From contig NZ_BMNB01000021.1 of NCBI RefSeq assembly GCF_014646235.1, positions 41,837 to 105,836 on the forward strand: a stretch of 64,000 nucleotides of DNA, in the 5' to 3' direction. The notes under the pieces were generated by a model that saw nothing but the letters and a program-made list of their open reading frames with translations, had not been told where the DNA came from and did no database searches. This stretch comes from Micromonospora sonchi (lineage in GTDB: Bacteria; Actinomycetota; Actinomycetes; Mycobacteriales; Micromonosporaceae). Position 1 is the stretch's first letter; each line of letters starts with the position of its first letter. The position numbers and the translations under genes are program-made. This document shows, piece by piece, positions 25,289 through 34,437 of this stretch.

Positions 25289-26140
25289 ATGGCCGATGCG
25301 CCGATCTTGGTGCTCGCGGCGACCGGTGGTCAGGGCAGCGCCGTTACCGAGGCGCTACTGGACCGCGGGGCTCGGGTGCGGGCGCTGGTTCGCGACCCGA
25401 AGCGGACGGCGGCTCGTCGGCTGGCCGCCCGGGGTGTCGAGGTGGTCGCGGGATCGCTGGATGACCTCAGCTCGCTGACCGCGGCCATGGCGGGCACGAG
25501 AGGCATCTTCGCCTTGACGACCCCATTCGAGGCGGGTACGGATGCCGAGGTGGCCCAGGGGAGGGCGATCCTGGCAGCCGCCCGCGAAGCCCGAGTGCCG
25601 CACCTGGTGTTCAGTTCGGTTGCCGGCACCGAGCAGGCAAGCGGTGTGCCGCACTTTGACAGCAAGGCGCGCATCGAAACCGAGCTGGCTGCTGGTGATG
25701 TCCCCTACACGGTCTTGGGGCCGACGTACTTCTTCGACAACGCACTCGGCGGCGCGGACCACATCCGCAGCGGCGTGCTGGACCTGCCGCTACCCGCGGA
25801 TCGGCCACTGCAGCAGATTGCCCGCACCGACCACGGCGTCTTCGCGGCGCAGGTTCTCCTCAACCCCGCCCCCTACCTCGGGCGACGCATCGAGCTGGCC
25901 GGCGATGCCCCTACCCCCGCCGAGATGGCTGCCGCCCTGAGCACGGCGCTGGGGCGAAAGGTACACCATGAGAGGGTGCCGCTGGCCGAGATCGGCAATC
26001 CGGACATGCACGCGATGTGGGCGTTCTTGAACGGGCCGGGCTACCAGGTCGACATCCCCGCGCTGCATGCCGCCCACCCCGAGGTTGGCTGGACCAGCTT
26101 CGCCGAGTGGGCCGACCGCGCGTTTGGATCCGCCTCCTGA
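25289..26140 (+). CDS. NmrA-like NAD(P)-binding protein
   Basis: Atypical short-chain dehydrogenase of 283 aa in the NmrA/HSCARG group. The nucleotide loop is ATGGQGSAVTEALLDRG at residues 9-25, followed by the VRALVRDP basic cluster and the HLVFSSVAG strand. The C-terminal part (GPGYQVDIPAL...FAEWADRAF) is typical. Such proteins sense the NADPH/NADP ratio or act as quinone or azo-type reductases. ATG 25289 has GAAGAGG eight bases upstream; 27 further in-frame codons are not conserved. Confidence 0.82.
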   Translation: MADAPILVLAATGGQGSAVTEALLDRGARVRALVRDPKRTAARRLAARGVEVVAGSLDDLSSLTAAMAGTRGIFALTTPFEAGTDAEVAQGRAILAAAREARVPHLVFSSVAGTEQASGVPHFDSKARIETELAAGDVPYTVLGPTYFFDNALGGADHIRSGVLDLPLPADRPLQQIARTDHGVFAAQVLLNPAPYLGRRIELAGDAPTPAEMAAALSTALGRKVHHERVPLAEIGNPDMHAMWAFLNGPGYQVDIPALHAAHPEVGWTSFAEWADRAFGSAS

Positions 26141-26398
26141 GCACTCGCGCCAGTACAATGCGGCGGACCGGACCGACCAGTGGCTGCAGATCATGAGCCC
26201 GGCGGGTGAGAACGGCCTGGACCTACGCCAGGACGCCCGCGTGCTGGTCGCCCGGTTGACCCCGGACCACCGTCTGGCTCACTCGTTCGGTGAGGGCCGC
26301 GGCGGTTCGCCATCGACGTGCCGTTGGAGTATCGCCCCGTCGGAGTCTGGGCAAGTGGACCCTGGCGCCCGCTGCACCGCCTTCGCCGCCGGGTGAGG

Positions 26399-26743
26399 AT
26401 GGACCACATGGAGCCAACAGTTGTGGACAACCCATCGGCCGGCCGGTTCGAGATCATGGTTGACGGGCAGGTGGCCGGGTTCGCGGAGTACCGGCGCAGG
26501 AACGGAACCATCTCCTTCACTCATACGTTGATTGAGTCGAACTTCGAGGGCCGCGACCTGGGCTCGAAGCTGGCCCGCGGTGCACTGGACGCCGTCCGTG
26601 AGGAGGGATCTGGGGTCCTGCCGTTTTGCCCATTCATCCGCGGCTACATCCAACGTCACCCGGACTACCTCGACCTCGTGCCCACCGACCAACGGGCCCG
26701 ATTCGAACTCGCGCCCGCATCCGCCGAGCCCGACATCAGCTAA
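26399..26743 (+). CDS. small GNAT-family acetyltransferase, paralogue of 23045
   Basis: YjdJ-type GNAT of 114 aa with VVDNPSAGRFEIMVDGQVAG, FTHTLIESNFEGRDLGSKLARGALD and CPFIRGYIQRHPDYLDLVP. It mirrors the 101-aa protein at 23045-23350 motif for motif, though the acetyl-CoA loop reads GRDLGSKL instead of GQGIGGRL. ATG 26408 is an equally good start, three codons in. No partner gene is adjacent. The 258 bases upstream contain no recognised feature. Confidence 0.78.
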   Translation: MDHMEPTVVDNPSAGRFEIMVDGQVAGFAEYRRRNGTISFTHTLIESNFEGRDLGSKLARGALDAVREEGSGVLPFCPFIRGYIQRHPDYLDLVPTDQRARFELAPASAEPDIS

Positions 26744-27019
26744 GACTCGGCCCACCGGCCGGACGCCGCGCACCGCGGTGGCCGGCCGGGGGCACCCGAT
26801 CGGCAGGCCAGGGGTTCGAGTGCGACGACGAGCCGTGGGCCGACGCCGTCCACGCCTGGCTCCGGCGCTGCTGGTCGGCACGGGCGGGTACCTTCGCCTC
26901 GACGGCACTTCAGCCCGCCCTCCGGATATGGCCGACTACGTGGAGCGGCTGTTGCCATCCATCCCGTCGGCTCTTCCCCGCCCCGTCGCTGCAGGGATGC
27001 GCTGGATCAGGGCCACCCT

Positions 27020-27190
27020 GCCCGGCGTTGCCGCTCCAGCAGCGACAGGTACCGGCCTGACCGGACGTCGTTTGCCAACCAGGCTGGTGGCACACCGCCG
27101 TTCTCGGCTCGCCACCGGTAGCCGGTCTTGCGACCGATCCCGACGAGGCGGCACGCCTCGAACGTCCCCACGCCGGGCTGCAGCAGCCGC
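27020..27190 (-). pseudogene. IS30-family transposase N-terminal remnant
   Basis: On the minus strand, GVGTFEACRLVGIGRKTGYRW followed by RSGRYLSLLERQR matches the N-terminal helix-turn-helix of actinobacterial IS30 transposases (pattern EAARLVGINRKTGTRW...GRYLS). No catalytic domain follows. The remaining sequence from 26744 to 27539 holds only shadow frames; I recognise no other gene in it. Confidence 0.55.
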
Positions 27191-27539
27191 CAGTACTACG
27201 GGGCCACGGTCAGTTGGCAGAGCCACCGGTACACGGTGGCCGGAGAGGCGTACACGTCCACCGCCGGAACCAGGTCTCGGCCGGAGCCGGCGCGACCTGG
27301 TCGCAGAGGAGCGTGAGCGCGCGTTCCTGCCAGGTTGCGCTCCACACTCTGGGAAGGTCCGCCGTCACGCCAGCGCCCTTTCGAGGAAGTCGGTGGCGGG
27401 CAGCCCGCCGACCTCGCTGTCCGCAGTGGCTCTGGTGATGAGTATGAACCCCATCGTCGTCTCCTCGTGTCTGCGGCGCCCTCGACACCATGCGTCGCTC
27501 GGCGACCGGCCCTTCGACAGTCTGGGATAGGTTCAGTTC

Positions 27540-28277
27540 ATGGATGGCGGCCACGGGGCGGTGCAGCTGTCGGTGTCGACGTGGCAGCAGCCGCTGCCTG
27601 CGACTGTGTCGGCGCACCGTGCGGCGTTGGTGGCCGACGTCGCCGAACGCGTGTTGGCGTGTGGTGACGGGCGCCTACGGGTGGGCATCGACGGGCTGAC
27701 CGCCGCTGGCAAGACCAGCTTCGGCCACGAGTTGGCGCAGCAGATCAACTCGCGTGGCCGACCGGTGCTGCGCGCGAGCCTGGACGACTTCAAGAAGCCA
27801 TGGCGAGACCGGCATCTGTATGACCGCGAATCGGGCGAGGGCTACTACCGCAACGCCTTTGACTACGACTCGGTCGTGCGGTTGTTGCTGGAACCGGCCG
27901 GTCCTCAGGGTTCGGGTGCGTGTGTGCTGTGCAGCATCGACCCGCTGACCCAGCGCGAGCACCGTGACGTTGTCACCCGTGCGGCAGCGGACGCGGTGCT
28001 GATCGTCGATGGCGTCTTCGCGTTTCGCCCGCAGCTCAACGACCACTGGGACTTCCGGATCTGGCTCGACATTGACGAGCAGACGTCGGTGCGCCGGGGA
28101 ACCCATCGGGATCAGACCTGGGCCGGCGCGGAGGCTGAAGCGGTGCACCGAGACCGTTATCTGGCCGCCGAACGGCTGTATCTTGCCGAGGTGGATCCAC
28201 TACGGCTCGTTGATGTGGTCATCGACAACGTCCTGTTCGACCAGCCGAGGATGCTGCGTGCGCAGAAGGACCGGTAG
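27540..28277 (+). CDS. uridine kinase-like P-loop protein
   Basis: P-loop NTPase of 245 aa of the uridine kinase/phosphoribulokinase type. The Walker A motif is GIDGLTAAGKTSF near 47, followed by SLDDFKKPWRDRH and YDRESGEGYY, the pattern of stand-alone actinobacterial uridine kinases. VLIVDGVF is the Walker-B-like strand, and RDRY...ERLYL is the lid/C-terminal helix. It probably phosphorylates a nucleoside or similar hydroxyl compound. It is an isolated gene whose 3' end overlaps a truncated minus-strand gene by 78 bases. Confidence 0.78.
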   Translation: MDGGHGAVQLSVSTWQQPLPATVSAHRAALVADVAERVLACGDGRLRVGIDGLTAAGKTSFGHELAQQINSRGRPVLRASLDDFKKPWRDRHLYDRESGEGYYRNAFDYDSVVRLLLEPAGPQGSGACVLCSIDPLTQREHRDVVTRAAADAVLIVDGVFAFRPQLNDHWDFRIWLDIDEQTSVRRGTHRDQTWAGAEAEAVHRDRYLAAERLYLAEVDPLRLVDVVIDNVLFDQPRMLRAQKDR

Positions 28278-28541
28278 ACGGGACGTCGGCGTTCGGTGAC
28301 ATGACCTCACCAGGCCAAACTGATCCAGCGCTCGGGCTCGGCCCTGAACATCGGGCATAGCCTCCCGAACCACCCTCTGAGCTGGCCCCATGAACGCCAC
28401 TACGTATGGCTGAGCCTGTTCGAGTCGAAGGCAGCGCGCCTCCCGCGCCTGACCTAGCGCGACTACCGCTGCAACGATCGCGACGAGCAGCGTTGCCAGG
28501 GCAGCGGCAGCAGACCAGTTACTTATCGAGCTACCAGCCAT
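28200..28541 (-). CDS. truncated membrane-anchored hypothetical protein
   Basis: Frame of 113 aa beginning with one hydrophobic helix (about 8-30) followed by LGQAREARCLRLEQAQPYVV. This helix-plus-EQAQPYVV start is common to a family of actinobacterial membrane-anchored proteins of unknown function that are normally longer. After about residue 55 the resemblance stops. The 3' end runs into the uridine-kinase gene on the other strand. I read it as a truncated copy; it may not be expressed. Confidence 0.4.
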   Translation of the reverse strand: MAGSSISNWSAAAALATLLVAIVAAVVALGQAREARCLRLEQAQPYVVAFMGPAQRVVREAMPDVQGRARALDQFGLVRSCHRTPTSRLPVLLRTQHPRLVEQDVVDDHINEP

Positions 28542-28558
28542 GCGCTTACCAAAGCACA

Positions 28559-29485
28559 CTAAAAGGTAACGGAAGCAGGCGTCTGGCCCCGCAGTTGCAG
28601 TACGCCCCGGTCGAGGACGAGCCGTCCGCGGCCGTCCACCGCTTGGAACAGCGCACCCGCCGGATGGTGCCACACCAGCACGGTGAGGGTGTCGCCGGGA
28701 AACAGTGGGGCGCTGAACCGGGCGCTGATTCGCCGCACCCGGTCGGGGTCGGCGTTGGCGACGGTGTGTAGCAGGGCGCGTCCGGCGAAGCCGTATGTAC
28801 ACAGCCCGTGCAGGACAGGGCTGGGCAGTCCGGCGCGGGCGGCCACCGCCGGATCGGAGTGCAGTGGGTTGCGGTCGCCGTTGAGCCGGTAGATCAGTGC
28901 CTGGTCCGGGCGGATCGGGTAGGTGACGGTGTGGTCGGGGTGCCGCGCCGGGCGTCGCCATTGCGCCGTTGGTGCGCGCCGGCCGCCGAAGCCGCCGGCG
29001 CCGATGACGAACATCGCCCGTTCGATGGTGGCCACTGGCGTGCCGTCGATGTCCTGGATCTCCGACCGGTGGTGGAGAAGCATGCCGCTGGTCTGGTCGT
29101 GTACGCCGGTGACGGTGGCGGTGGTGCGGACCTGTCCCGCCGGTTGGAGCGGCCGGTGCAGGGTCAGAGTCTCGCCGGCGTGCCGGACGGCCGCCGGGTC
29201 GCCGAGGTACGGCGGGTCGGCGGCGAGCAGGGTGGCGAAGGTGGGCAGCACGGCGTGCGGGTGGCCGGTGGAGTTCTCGGTGGTGAATCGGAGTTCGTTT
29301 GCGGGGTCGTCCTGTCCGGCGCCGACGCCGAGGGCGTAGAGGATGGCGTCGGTGGCGGTCCAGGACCGCTCGACCGCCGTCCGGGCGAACGGGCCATCGA
29401 CACTGTGAGTAATCGACCCGGGAGAGCTTCCGGTCTGCGGCGTTTCCGGACTCGCTGCATCAATTGACCTGTTCAGACACTTCAC
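28559..29485 (-). CDS. MaoC/hydratase-2 family enoyl-CoA hydratase
   Basis: Double hot-dog protein of 308 aa. The hydratase-2 signature appears as YRLNGDRNPLHSDPAVAARA, with the catalytic Asp and His in GDRNPLH, followed by PVLHGLCTYG. The N-terminal half is a degenerate hot-dog as in HSD17B4-type (MFE-2) enzymes. Members hydrate trans-2-enoyl-CoA to (R)-3-hydroxyacyl-CoA. I chose GTG 29485 because a perfect AGGAGGT lies six bases before it; the longer frame to 29629 lacks a site. It is divergent from the transporter operon at 29657, so it may or may not belong to the aromatic pathway. Confidence 0.82.
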   Translation of the reverse strand: MKCLNRSIDAASPETPQTGSSPGSITHSVDGPFARTAVERSWTATDAILYALGVGAGQDDPANELRFTTENSTGHPHAVLPTFATLLAADPPYLGDPAAVRHAGETLTLHRPLQPAGQVRTTATVTGVHDQTSGMLLHHRSEIQDIDGTPVATIERAMFVIGAGGFGGRRAPTAQWRRPARHPDHTVTYPIRPDQALIYRLNGDRNPLHSDPAVAARAGLPSPVLHGLCTYGFAGRALLHTVANADPDRVRRISARFSAPLFPGDTLTVLVWHHPAGALFQAVDGRGRLVLDRGVLQLRGQTPASVTF

Positions 29486-29573
29486 GGTCGTACCTCCTGG
29501 GCTGCCGGGCGCGGAATGGGAGAACTCGCCCGGCCGACTACTCTCTGTTGCAATGACAGTCGGGGCGAAACTC

Positions 29574-29603
29574 TTGACGTTGTGACCCGCCTCCCAGTAG
29601 CGT
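29574..29603 (+). promoter_or_regulatory. candidate sigma-70-type promoter for the transporter operon
   Basis: TTGACG at 29574-29579 and TAGCGT at 29598-29603 are separated by 18 bases, a plausible housekeeping-type promoter. They lie 54 bases before the substrate-binding-protein start in the divergent region with the hydratase. The -10 match is moderate. Confidence 0.35.
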
Positions 29604-29656
29604 CCCACACTAAGCAACCACGACCACAATATGAGCCGCGTAAGTCTGGGGTAGCT

Positions 29657-30619
29657 ATGAGAATGCGAGCTTTGCGGGCCGGGGCCGCAGCCCTGCTGAT
29701 GACCGTCGCCGTGACCGCGTGCGCCGAGAACCAGTCCCCCGGGGAGTCCGACGGCGATGGCGCCGCAACCTCCGCCGTGGTCAACTTCGGGGTCGGCGTC
29801 GACCCGGCGTACTCGCCGATCTACCTGGCCGAGCAGGAGAAGCTCTTCGAGAAGGCCGGCCTGAACGTGACCGTCACCCAGTACCAGGAGGGGACCGGCG
29901 GCCTCGACGCGATCCTGGCCAAGCAGGGCCAGGTCACGGCCAGCACCGAGTCGAGCCTGCTCAACCGGGCTACCCGTGGCGACATCAAGGGCCTCGCGGT
30001 CTTCTCGCAGTCGCCGAGCTTCATCAAGCTCGTCGCGCGCTCGGGGATCACCGACGTCGCCGGCATCAAGAAGTACGGTGTCGTGCCGGGCACCGTGAAC
30101 GAGTACGCGACCAACAAGGTGCTCGACAGCCAGGGCATCAGCCGGGACTCGGTGGAGTTCGTCAACGCCTCCCCGGCCGAGATGCCGGCGCTGCTGCAGC
30201 GCGGCGACGTCGACGGCTACATCATGTGGGAGCCGTGGCCGTCGCGGGGCGTCGCCAACGGCGGCAAGGTGCTGCTGACCAGCGGAGACATCGGGTACGT
30301 CTACAACCTGGTGATTGGTGTCGACGGTGCCTGGTACGAGGCCAACAAGGAGACGGCCAAGAAGGTCGTCGACACCATCGGCCAGGCGTGCGAGCAGCTC
30401 ACTGCCGACCCGGCCAAGGCCGGCACGGTGACCGAGACCGCGATCAAGGTGCCGGCGGCCGAGGCGCAGACCCTCCTGGAGGGGGTGCAGTGCCAGGTCC
30501 GTGACTTCACCGACGAGGACATCAAGCGCTACGGGGAGATCGCTCAGTTCCAGGAGGACAGCAAGATCGTGAACCAGAAGGCCGACCCGGCGGCCGTCAT
30601 GATCAGGGGAGTGGCGTGA
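29657..30619 (+). CDS. ABC transporter substrate-binding lipoprotein (NitT/TauT type)
   Basis: Periplasmic-type binding protein of 320 aa in the NMT1/THI5/SsuA family. It has a lipoprotein signal (MRMRALRAGAAALLMTVAVT) with the lipobox cysteine in TAC near residue 22. The core starts VNFGVGVDPAYSPIYLAEQEKLF, followed by VTQYQEGTGGLDAI and YIMWEPWPSRG, typical of importers for nitrate, taurine, sulfonates, pyrimidines and aromatic acids. Together with the next two overlapping genes it forms a complete importer. It heads an eight-gene operon ending in a thiamine-diphosphate enzyme, so it presumably brings in the compound that feeds the aromatic pathway. The ligand cannot be read from sequence. 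Confidence 0.88.
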   Translation: MRMRALRAGAAALLMTVAVTACAENQSPGESDGDGAATSAVVNFGVGVDPAYSPIYLAEQEKLFEKAGLNVTVTQYQEGTGGLDAILAKQGQVTASTESSLLNRATRGDIKGLAVFSQSPSFIKLVARSGITDVAGIKKYGVVPGTVNEYATNKVLDSQGISRDSVEFVNASPAEMPALLQRGDVDGYIMWEPWPSRGVANGGKVLLTSGDIGYVYNLVIGVDGAWYEANKETAKKVVDTIGQACEQLTADPAKAGTVTETAIKVPAAEAQTLLEGVQCQVRDFTDEDIKRYGEIAQFQEDSKIVNQKADPAAVMIRGVA

Positions 30620-31527
30620 CGGGCTCCGGCTCCCCGGTGTCCGTACGCGACGTCGACATCCGGTTCGGCGACTTCGTGGCGGTCCGTCAGGCGAACCTGG
30701 ACATCGGTGCCGGGGAGTTCGTCTGCCTGCTCGGGCCGAGCGGGTGCGGGAAGTCCACGCTGCTCAACGCGATCGCCGGGTTCGTCACCCCGGTCGACGG
30801 CGAGGTGACCTGCGGGGACACCCGCGTCACCGGACCGGACGTGTCGCGGGGCGTGGTCTTCCAGAGCGCCGAGGCTCTCTTCCCGTGGCTGACGGTACGG
30901 CAGAACGTCGCCTTCGGTCCGCGCATGCGGGGCGTCGGCAAGGCGCAGCGGGCCACCGCCGTCGACCGCTACCTGGCCATGGTCGGGCTCAGCCACAGCG
31001 CCGACCGGTTCCCGGCCCAGCTCTCCGGCGGCATGCGCCAGCGGGCGCAGCTGGCCCGGGTGCTGGCCAACGAGCCGTCGGTCGTGCTGATGGACGAGCC
31101 ATTCGGCGCGCTCGACGCGCAGACCCGGTTGGTGATGCAGGTCGAACTCGACCGGATCTGGCGGGAGACCGGGGCGACGATCGTCTTCGTCACCCACGAC
31201 ATCGGCGAGGCCATCCTGCTTGCCGACCGCATCGTCACGATGACCGCCGGACCGTCGGCGGGGATCAAGAACATCTACCCGTGCGACCTGCCCCGGCCGC
31301 GGGATCTGACCGATCCGGCGAGCGCGGCGCTCTTCCGCCAGCTGCGCGAGGACATCGGCGCCGAGGTGGCCCGCACCCTGCGGGCCCAGGGCCTCGACGA
31401 CGGACACGACGGCCGAGCGACCGGCGATCCCGCCGGCCGCCCGGCCGGTGCCGGGACCGTCGAGCCCTCGTCACCGGGCGTCAACGGCACGCGGGTAGCC
31501 GACGGCGACAGGAGGGCACTGCGATGA
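30616..31527 (+). CDS. ABC transporter ATP-binding protein (NitT/TauT type)
   Basis: ATPase subunit of 303 aa. Walker A is GPSGCGKST near 39, the Q-loop is VFQSAEALFPW, the signature is LSGGMRQRAQLARV, Walker B is VVLMDEPFGALD and the H-loop is VFVTHD. It is close to SsuB/TauB. The C-terminal 60 residues form a Gly/Ala/Pro-rich tail beyond the usual domain. The GTG start overlaps the binding-protein stop, and the stop overlaps the permease start, so all three are coupled. It energises the importer. Confidence 0.9.
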   Translation: MTGSGSPVSVRDVDIRFGDFVAVRQANLDIGAGEFVCLLGPSGCGKSTLLNAIAGFVTPVDGEVTCGDTRVTGPDVSRGVVFQSAEALFPWLTVRQNVAFGPRMRGVGKAQRATAVDRYLAMVGLSHSADRFPAQLSGGMRQRAQLARVLANEPSVVLMDEPFGALDAQTRLVMQVELDRIWRETGATIVFVTHDIGEAILLADRIVTMTAGPSAGIKNIYPCDLPRPRDLTDPASAALFRQLREDIGAEVARTLRAQGLDDGHDGRATGDPAGRPAGAGTVEPSSPGVNGTRVADGDRRALR

Positions 31528-32354
31528 GCGTGGATGTCCGTACGGTTCCGGAGAAGCTGAGCCGGGACAAATCCGCGCCGACCCGTCGGCGCGGGAACTG
31601 GCCCCGGTTGACCCGCGTCGGGCTGGGGGTCCTGTCGGTGCTGCTCGGCATCGCCGTCTGGGACCTGGTCAGCCGCAACTACACCGCGTTCTTCCTGCCC
31701 TCGCCGATGCTCACCTGGCAGGGCGCGGTCGAACTGGTCCGCGACGGCACGCTGTGGGACTCGGTCACCGCCTCGTCGACCCGGATCCTGACCGGCTGGG
31801 CGCTCGGCGTCGTCATCGGCGTCCCGGTCGGCCTGCTGATGGGCTGCGTGCCGTGGCTGCGGCTCATGCTGGACCCGTACATCCAGTTCTTCCGGTTCGT
31901 GCCGCCGATCGCCTTCGTCACTCTGGCGATCATCTGGCTCGGTCCGGGAGAGGCGTCGAAGGTCGCGCTGATCTTCTACACCACGGTCTTCATCGTCGCG
32001 CTCAACACGCTCGCCGGGGTGCTCTCCGTCGACGAACTGCGGCTACGGGCGGCCCGGGCGCTCGGCGCCAACCCGGTCCGCACCCTGGCCTCGGTGGTGT
32101 TGCCCTCGACCGTGCCGCACGTGGTGACCGGTGCCCGGCTGGCCATGGGCAACTCGTTCCTGACGATCGTCTCCGCCGAGATCGTGGCCGCGCAGAGCGG
32201 GCTCGGATCGCTGATCTGGACTGCCCGCAACTACGCCAAGACCGAGTGGGTCTTCGTCGGCATCATCGCCCTGGGCCTGCTCGGCTACCTCTTCGACTGG
32301 ATCCTGCGGATGGTCACCAGCAAGACCCTGCGCCGGTACGGCGTCAACTTCTAG
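31524..32354 (+). CDS. ABC transporter permease (NitT/TauT type)
   Basis: Membrane subunit of 276 aa with about six helices. After a basic cytoplasmic N-terminus, the first helix is near 32-50. The EAA coupling loop is RAARALGANPVRTLASVVLPS, and the segment SLIWTARNYAKTEWVFVGIIA is typical of SsuC/TauC permeases. A longer in-frame upstream reading lies inside the ATPase gene and is rejected; ATG 31524 has GGAGG nearby. It forms the channel of the importer with the two preceding products. Confidence 0.9.
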   Translation: MSVDVRTVPEKLSRDKSAPTRRRGNWPRLTRVGLGVLSVLLGIAVWDLVSRNYTAFFLPSPMLTWQGAVELVRDGTLWDSVTASSTRILTGWALGVVIGVPVGLLMGCVPWLRLMLDPYIQFFRFVPPIAFVTLAIIWLGPGEASKVALIFYTTVFIVALNTLAGVLSVDELRLRAARALGANPVRTLASVVLPSTVPHVVTGARLAMGNSFLTIVSAEIVAAQSGLGSLIWTARNYAKTEWVFVGIIALGLLGYLFDWILRMVTSKTLRRYGVNF

Positions 32355-32423
32355 CCAGGCCGCGCCCACGGCCGGCAACCGGCCGCCCGCAACCGCGCGC
32401 CCACCACTACCGAAAGGCTCGCC

Positions 32424-34433
32424 ATGCTGTGCATCGGCGTCGACATCGGTGGCACCTTCACCGATGTCATCGTGTACGAGCCGGCCACTGCCCGGCTCGC
32501 CGAGGCCAAGACCCTGTCCACCCCGGACGATCCGGCCGCGGCCATCTTCGAAGGGCTGGCCAAGCTCGGCGTACGCCTCGACGAGGTGGAACGCTTCGTC
32601 CACGGCACCACCAGGGTCACCAACGCGCTGCTGGAAGGCGCCGGCGAGCCGGTCAGCGTCATCGCCACCGAGGGCTTCCGCGACGTACTGGAGATGGGGT
32701 TGGGGCATCGCCCGCAGCTCTACAGCGTCAAGGAGGTGGCGCGTCCGCCGCTGGCTCCGCGCCGGCTGCGGCACGTGTTGCGGGAGCGGATCGGCGCCGA
32801 CGGCAGCGTGGTGCGGCAACTGGACCCGGGCGACCTCGACGCCGTGCTCGACCGGGTGGCCGCAGCCGGGCCGAAGGCCGTCGCCGTCTGCCTGCTGCAC
32901 TCCTACCGCAACCCGGCGCACGAGCGGGCGGCGGCGTCCCGGCTCGCCGAGCGGTACCCGGGCCTGGTCTGCACGATCTCCTCGGACGTGGTGCCCGAGC
33001 AGGGCGAGTACGAGCGGTTCGCGACCACGGTGCTCAACGCCAGCGTCCGGTCGACGGTCGCCGACTACCTGCGCGGGCTCGGTGCCGCGCTGTCGGCCGG
33101 CGGCTACGCCCACCCATTGTCGATCATGACCAGCAGCGGCGGCGTCGTCTCCACCGAGGAGGCCGGCCGGCTGCCGATCAACCTGGCCCTGTCCGGTCCG
33201 GCCGGTGGCGTCGCCGCCAGCGTCCACCTCGCCGGCCTGGCCGGCTATTCGAACGTGATCACCTGCGACATCGGTGGCACCAGCACCGACGTCTGCCTGA
33301 TCAAGAACGGCACCCCGTTGATGACCAACGACGGGAAGATCGCCGGATACCCGAACCGCACCTTCCAGGTCGAGATCAACACGATCGGCGCCGGCGGCGG
33401 CTCGATCGCCTGGCGGGACCTCGGCGGAGAACTGCGGATCGGACCGCGCAGCGCCGGCTCGACCCCGGGCCCGGCCGCCTACGGCCGGGGCGGCACCGAA
33501 CCGACCGCCACCGACGCCCACCTGGTGGTCGGCCACCTCGACCCGCAGGAGAGCCTCGGCGGTGAGGTGCGCCTCGACGTCGACGCCGCCCGCGCGGCCG
33601 TCGGGCGGCTCGCCGCCGAGTTCGACCTCGACGACCTGGAACTGGCGCACGGCATCCTCCGGATCGCCACGATCAAGATGACCAGCGCGATCAAGGAGAT
33701 CTCGGTGGCCTGCGGCCACGATCCCCGCGACTTCGTGCTGATGCCGTTCGGCGGCGCCGGCCCGATGCACGCCACCGCGCTCGCCGACGACCTCGGTATC
33801 CGCCGGGTGCTGGTGCCGCCGGTCCCCGGCAACTTCTCCGCGCTCGGCTTCGTCACCGCCCAGGCGCGGCACGACTACGTGCGTACCGTACTGGTGCCCG
33901 CCGACGAGGCGGGGCTGGCCGCCGTCCGCGACGTCGTCGCCGAACTGCGTGACGTGGCCCGGGCCCAGCTCAAGGCGGAGGACGGCGTCGAAGCCGACCA
34001 GGTCACCTTCGGCCTGTCGGTCGGCATGCGGTTCCGGGGGCAGTCCTTCGACCTGGCCGTACCCGTCGACGACGTGCCGGCGACGGCCGACGAACTGGTG
34101 ACGGCGTTCCACGCCGCCTACGCCGAGCGGTACGCGTATGCCCGTTCCGGGCACCCGGTCGAGATCGTCAACTGCCGGCTGACCGCGTTCGGTCCCCGCC
34201 CCGCCGTACGGTTCACGGCACCGGCCGGCGGTTCGCCGCAGCCGGGCCGGACCCGGATCTACGGCCCGGCCGGCTGGGTCGACGCCACCGTCTGGCGCCG
34301 TACCGAGCTGGCCCCCGGCCGCGCGGTGCCCGGCCCGGCGGTCGTCCGTGAGAGCGGCAGCACCACCGTCGTCGGCGCCGGCTGGACCGCCACCGTCGAT
34401 GAGCGCGGGTACCTGCTGCTCACCCGGGAGTGA
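32424..34433 (+). CDS. hydantoinase/oxoprolinase A-type subunit
   Basis: HyuA-family ATPase of 669 aa. The actin-like phosphate motifs are GVDIGGTFTDVI at the N-terminus and CDIGGTSTDVCLI in the middle, with INTIGAGGGSIAW and FGGAGPMHA following. The family couples ATP hydrolysis to opening of cyclic amides (N-methylhydantoin, 5-oxoproline) or to carboxylation (acetone, acetophenone), together with a HyuB subunit. The matching HyuB gene is not adjacent but 6.3 kb downstream at 40719, beyond the regulator, an unusual split. Its substrate is unknown. In this context it may open a cyclic carbamate or amide to release an aminophenol, which is inference. Confidence 0.88.
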   Translation: MLCIGVDIGGTFTDVIVYEPATARLAEAKTLSTPDDPAAAIFEGLAKLGVRLDEVERFVHGTTRVTNALLEGAGEPVSVIATEGFRDVLEMGLGHRPQLYSVKEVARPPLAPRRLRHVLRERIGADGSVVRQLDPGDLDAVLDRVAAAGPKAVAVCLLHSYRNPAHERAAASRLAERYPGLVCTISSDVVPEQGEYERFATTVLNASVRSTVADYLRGLGAALSAGGYAHPLSIMTSSGGVVSTEEAGRLPINLALSGPAGGVAASVHLAGLAGYSNVITCDIGGTSTDVCLIKNGTPLMTNDGKIAGYPNRTFQVEINTIGAGGGSIAWRDLGGELRIGPRSAGSTPGPAAYGRGGTEPTATDAHLVVGHLDPQESLGGEVRLDVDAARAAVGRLAAEFDLDDLELAHGILRIATIKMTSAIKEISVACGHDPRDFVLMPFGGAGPMHATALADDLGIRRVLVPPVPGNFSALGFVTAQARHDYVRTVLVPADEAGLAAVRDVVAELRDVARAQLKAEDGVEADQVTFGLSVGMRFRGQSFDLAVPVDDVPATADELVTAFHAAYAERYAYARSGHPVEIVNCRLTAFGPRPAVRFTAPAGGSPQPGRTRIYGPAGWVDATVWRRTELAPGRAVPGPAVVRESGSTTVVGAGWTATVDERGYLLLTRE

Positions 34434-34437
34434 CCAG

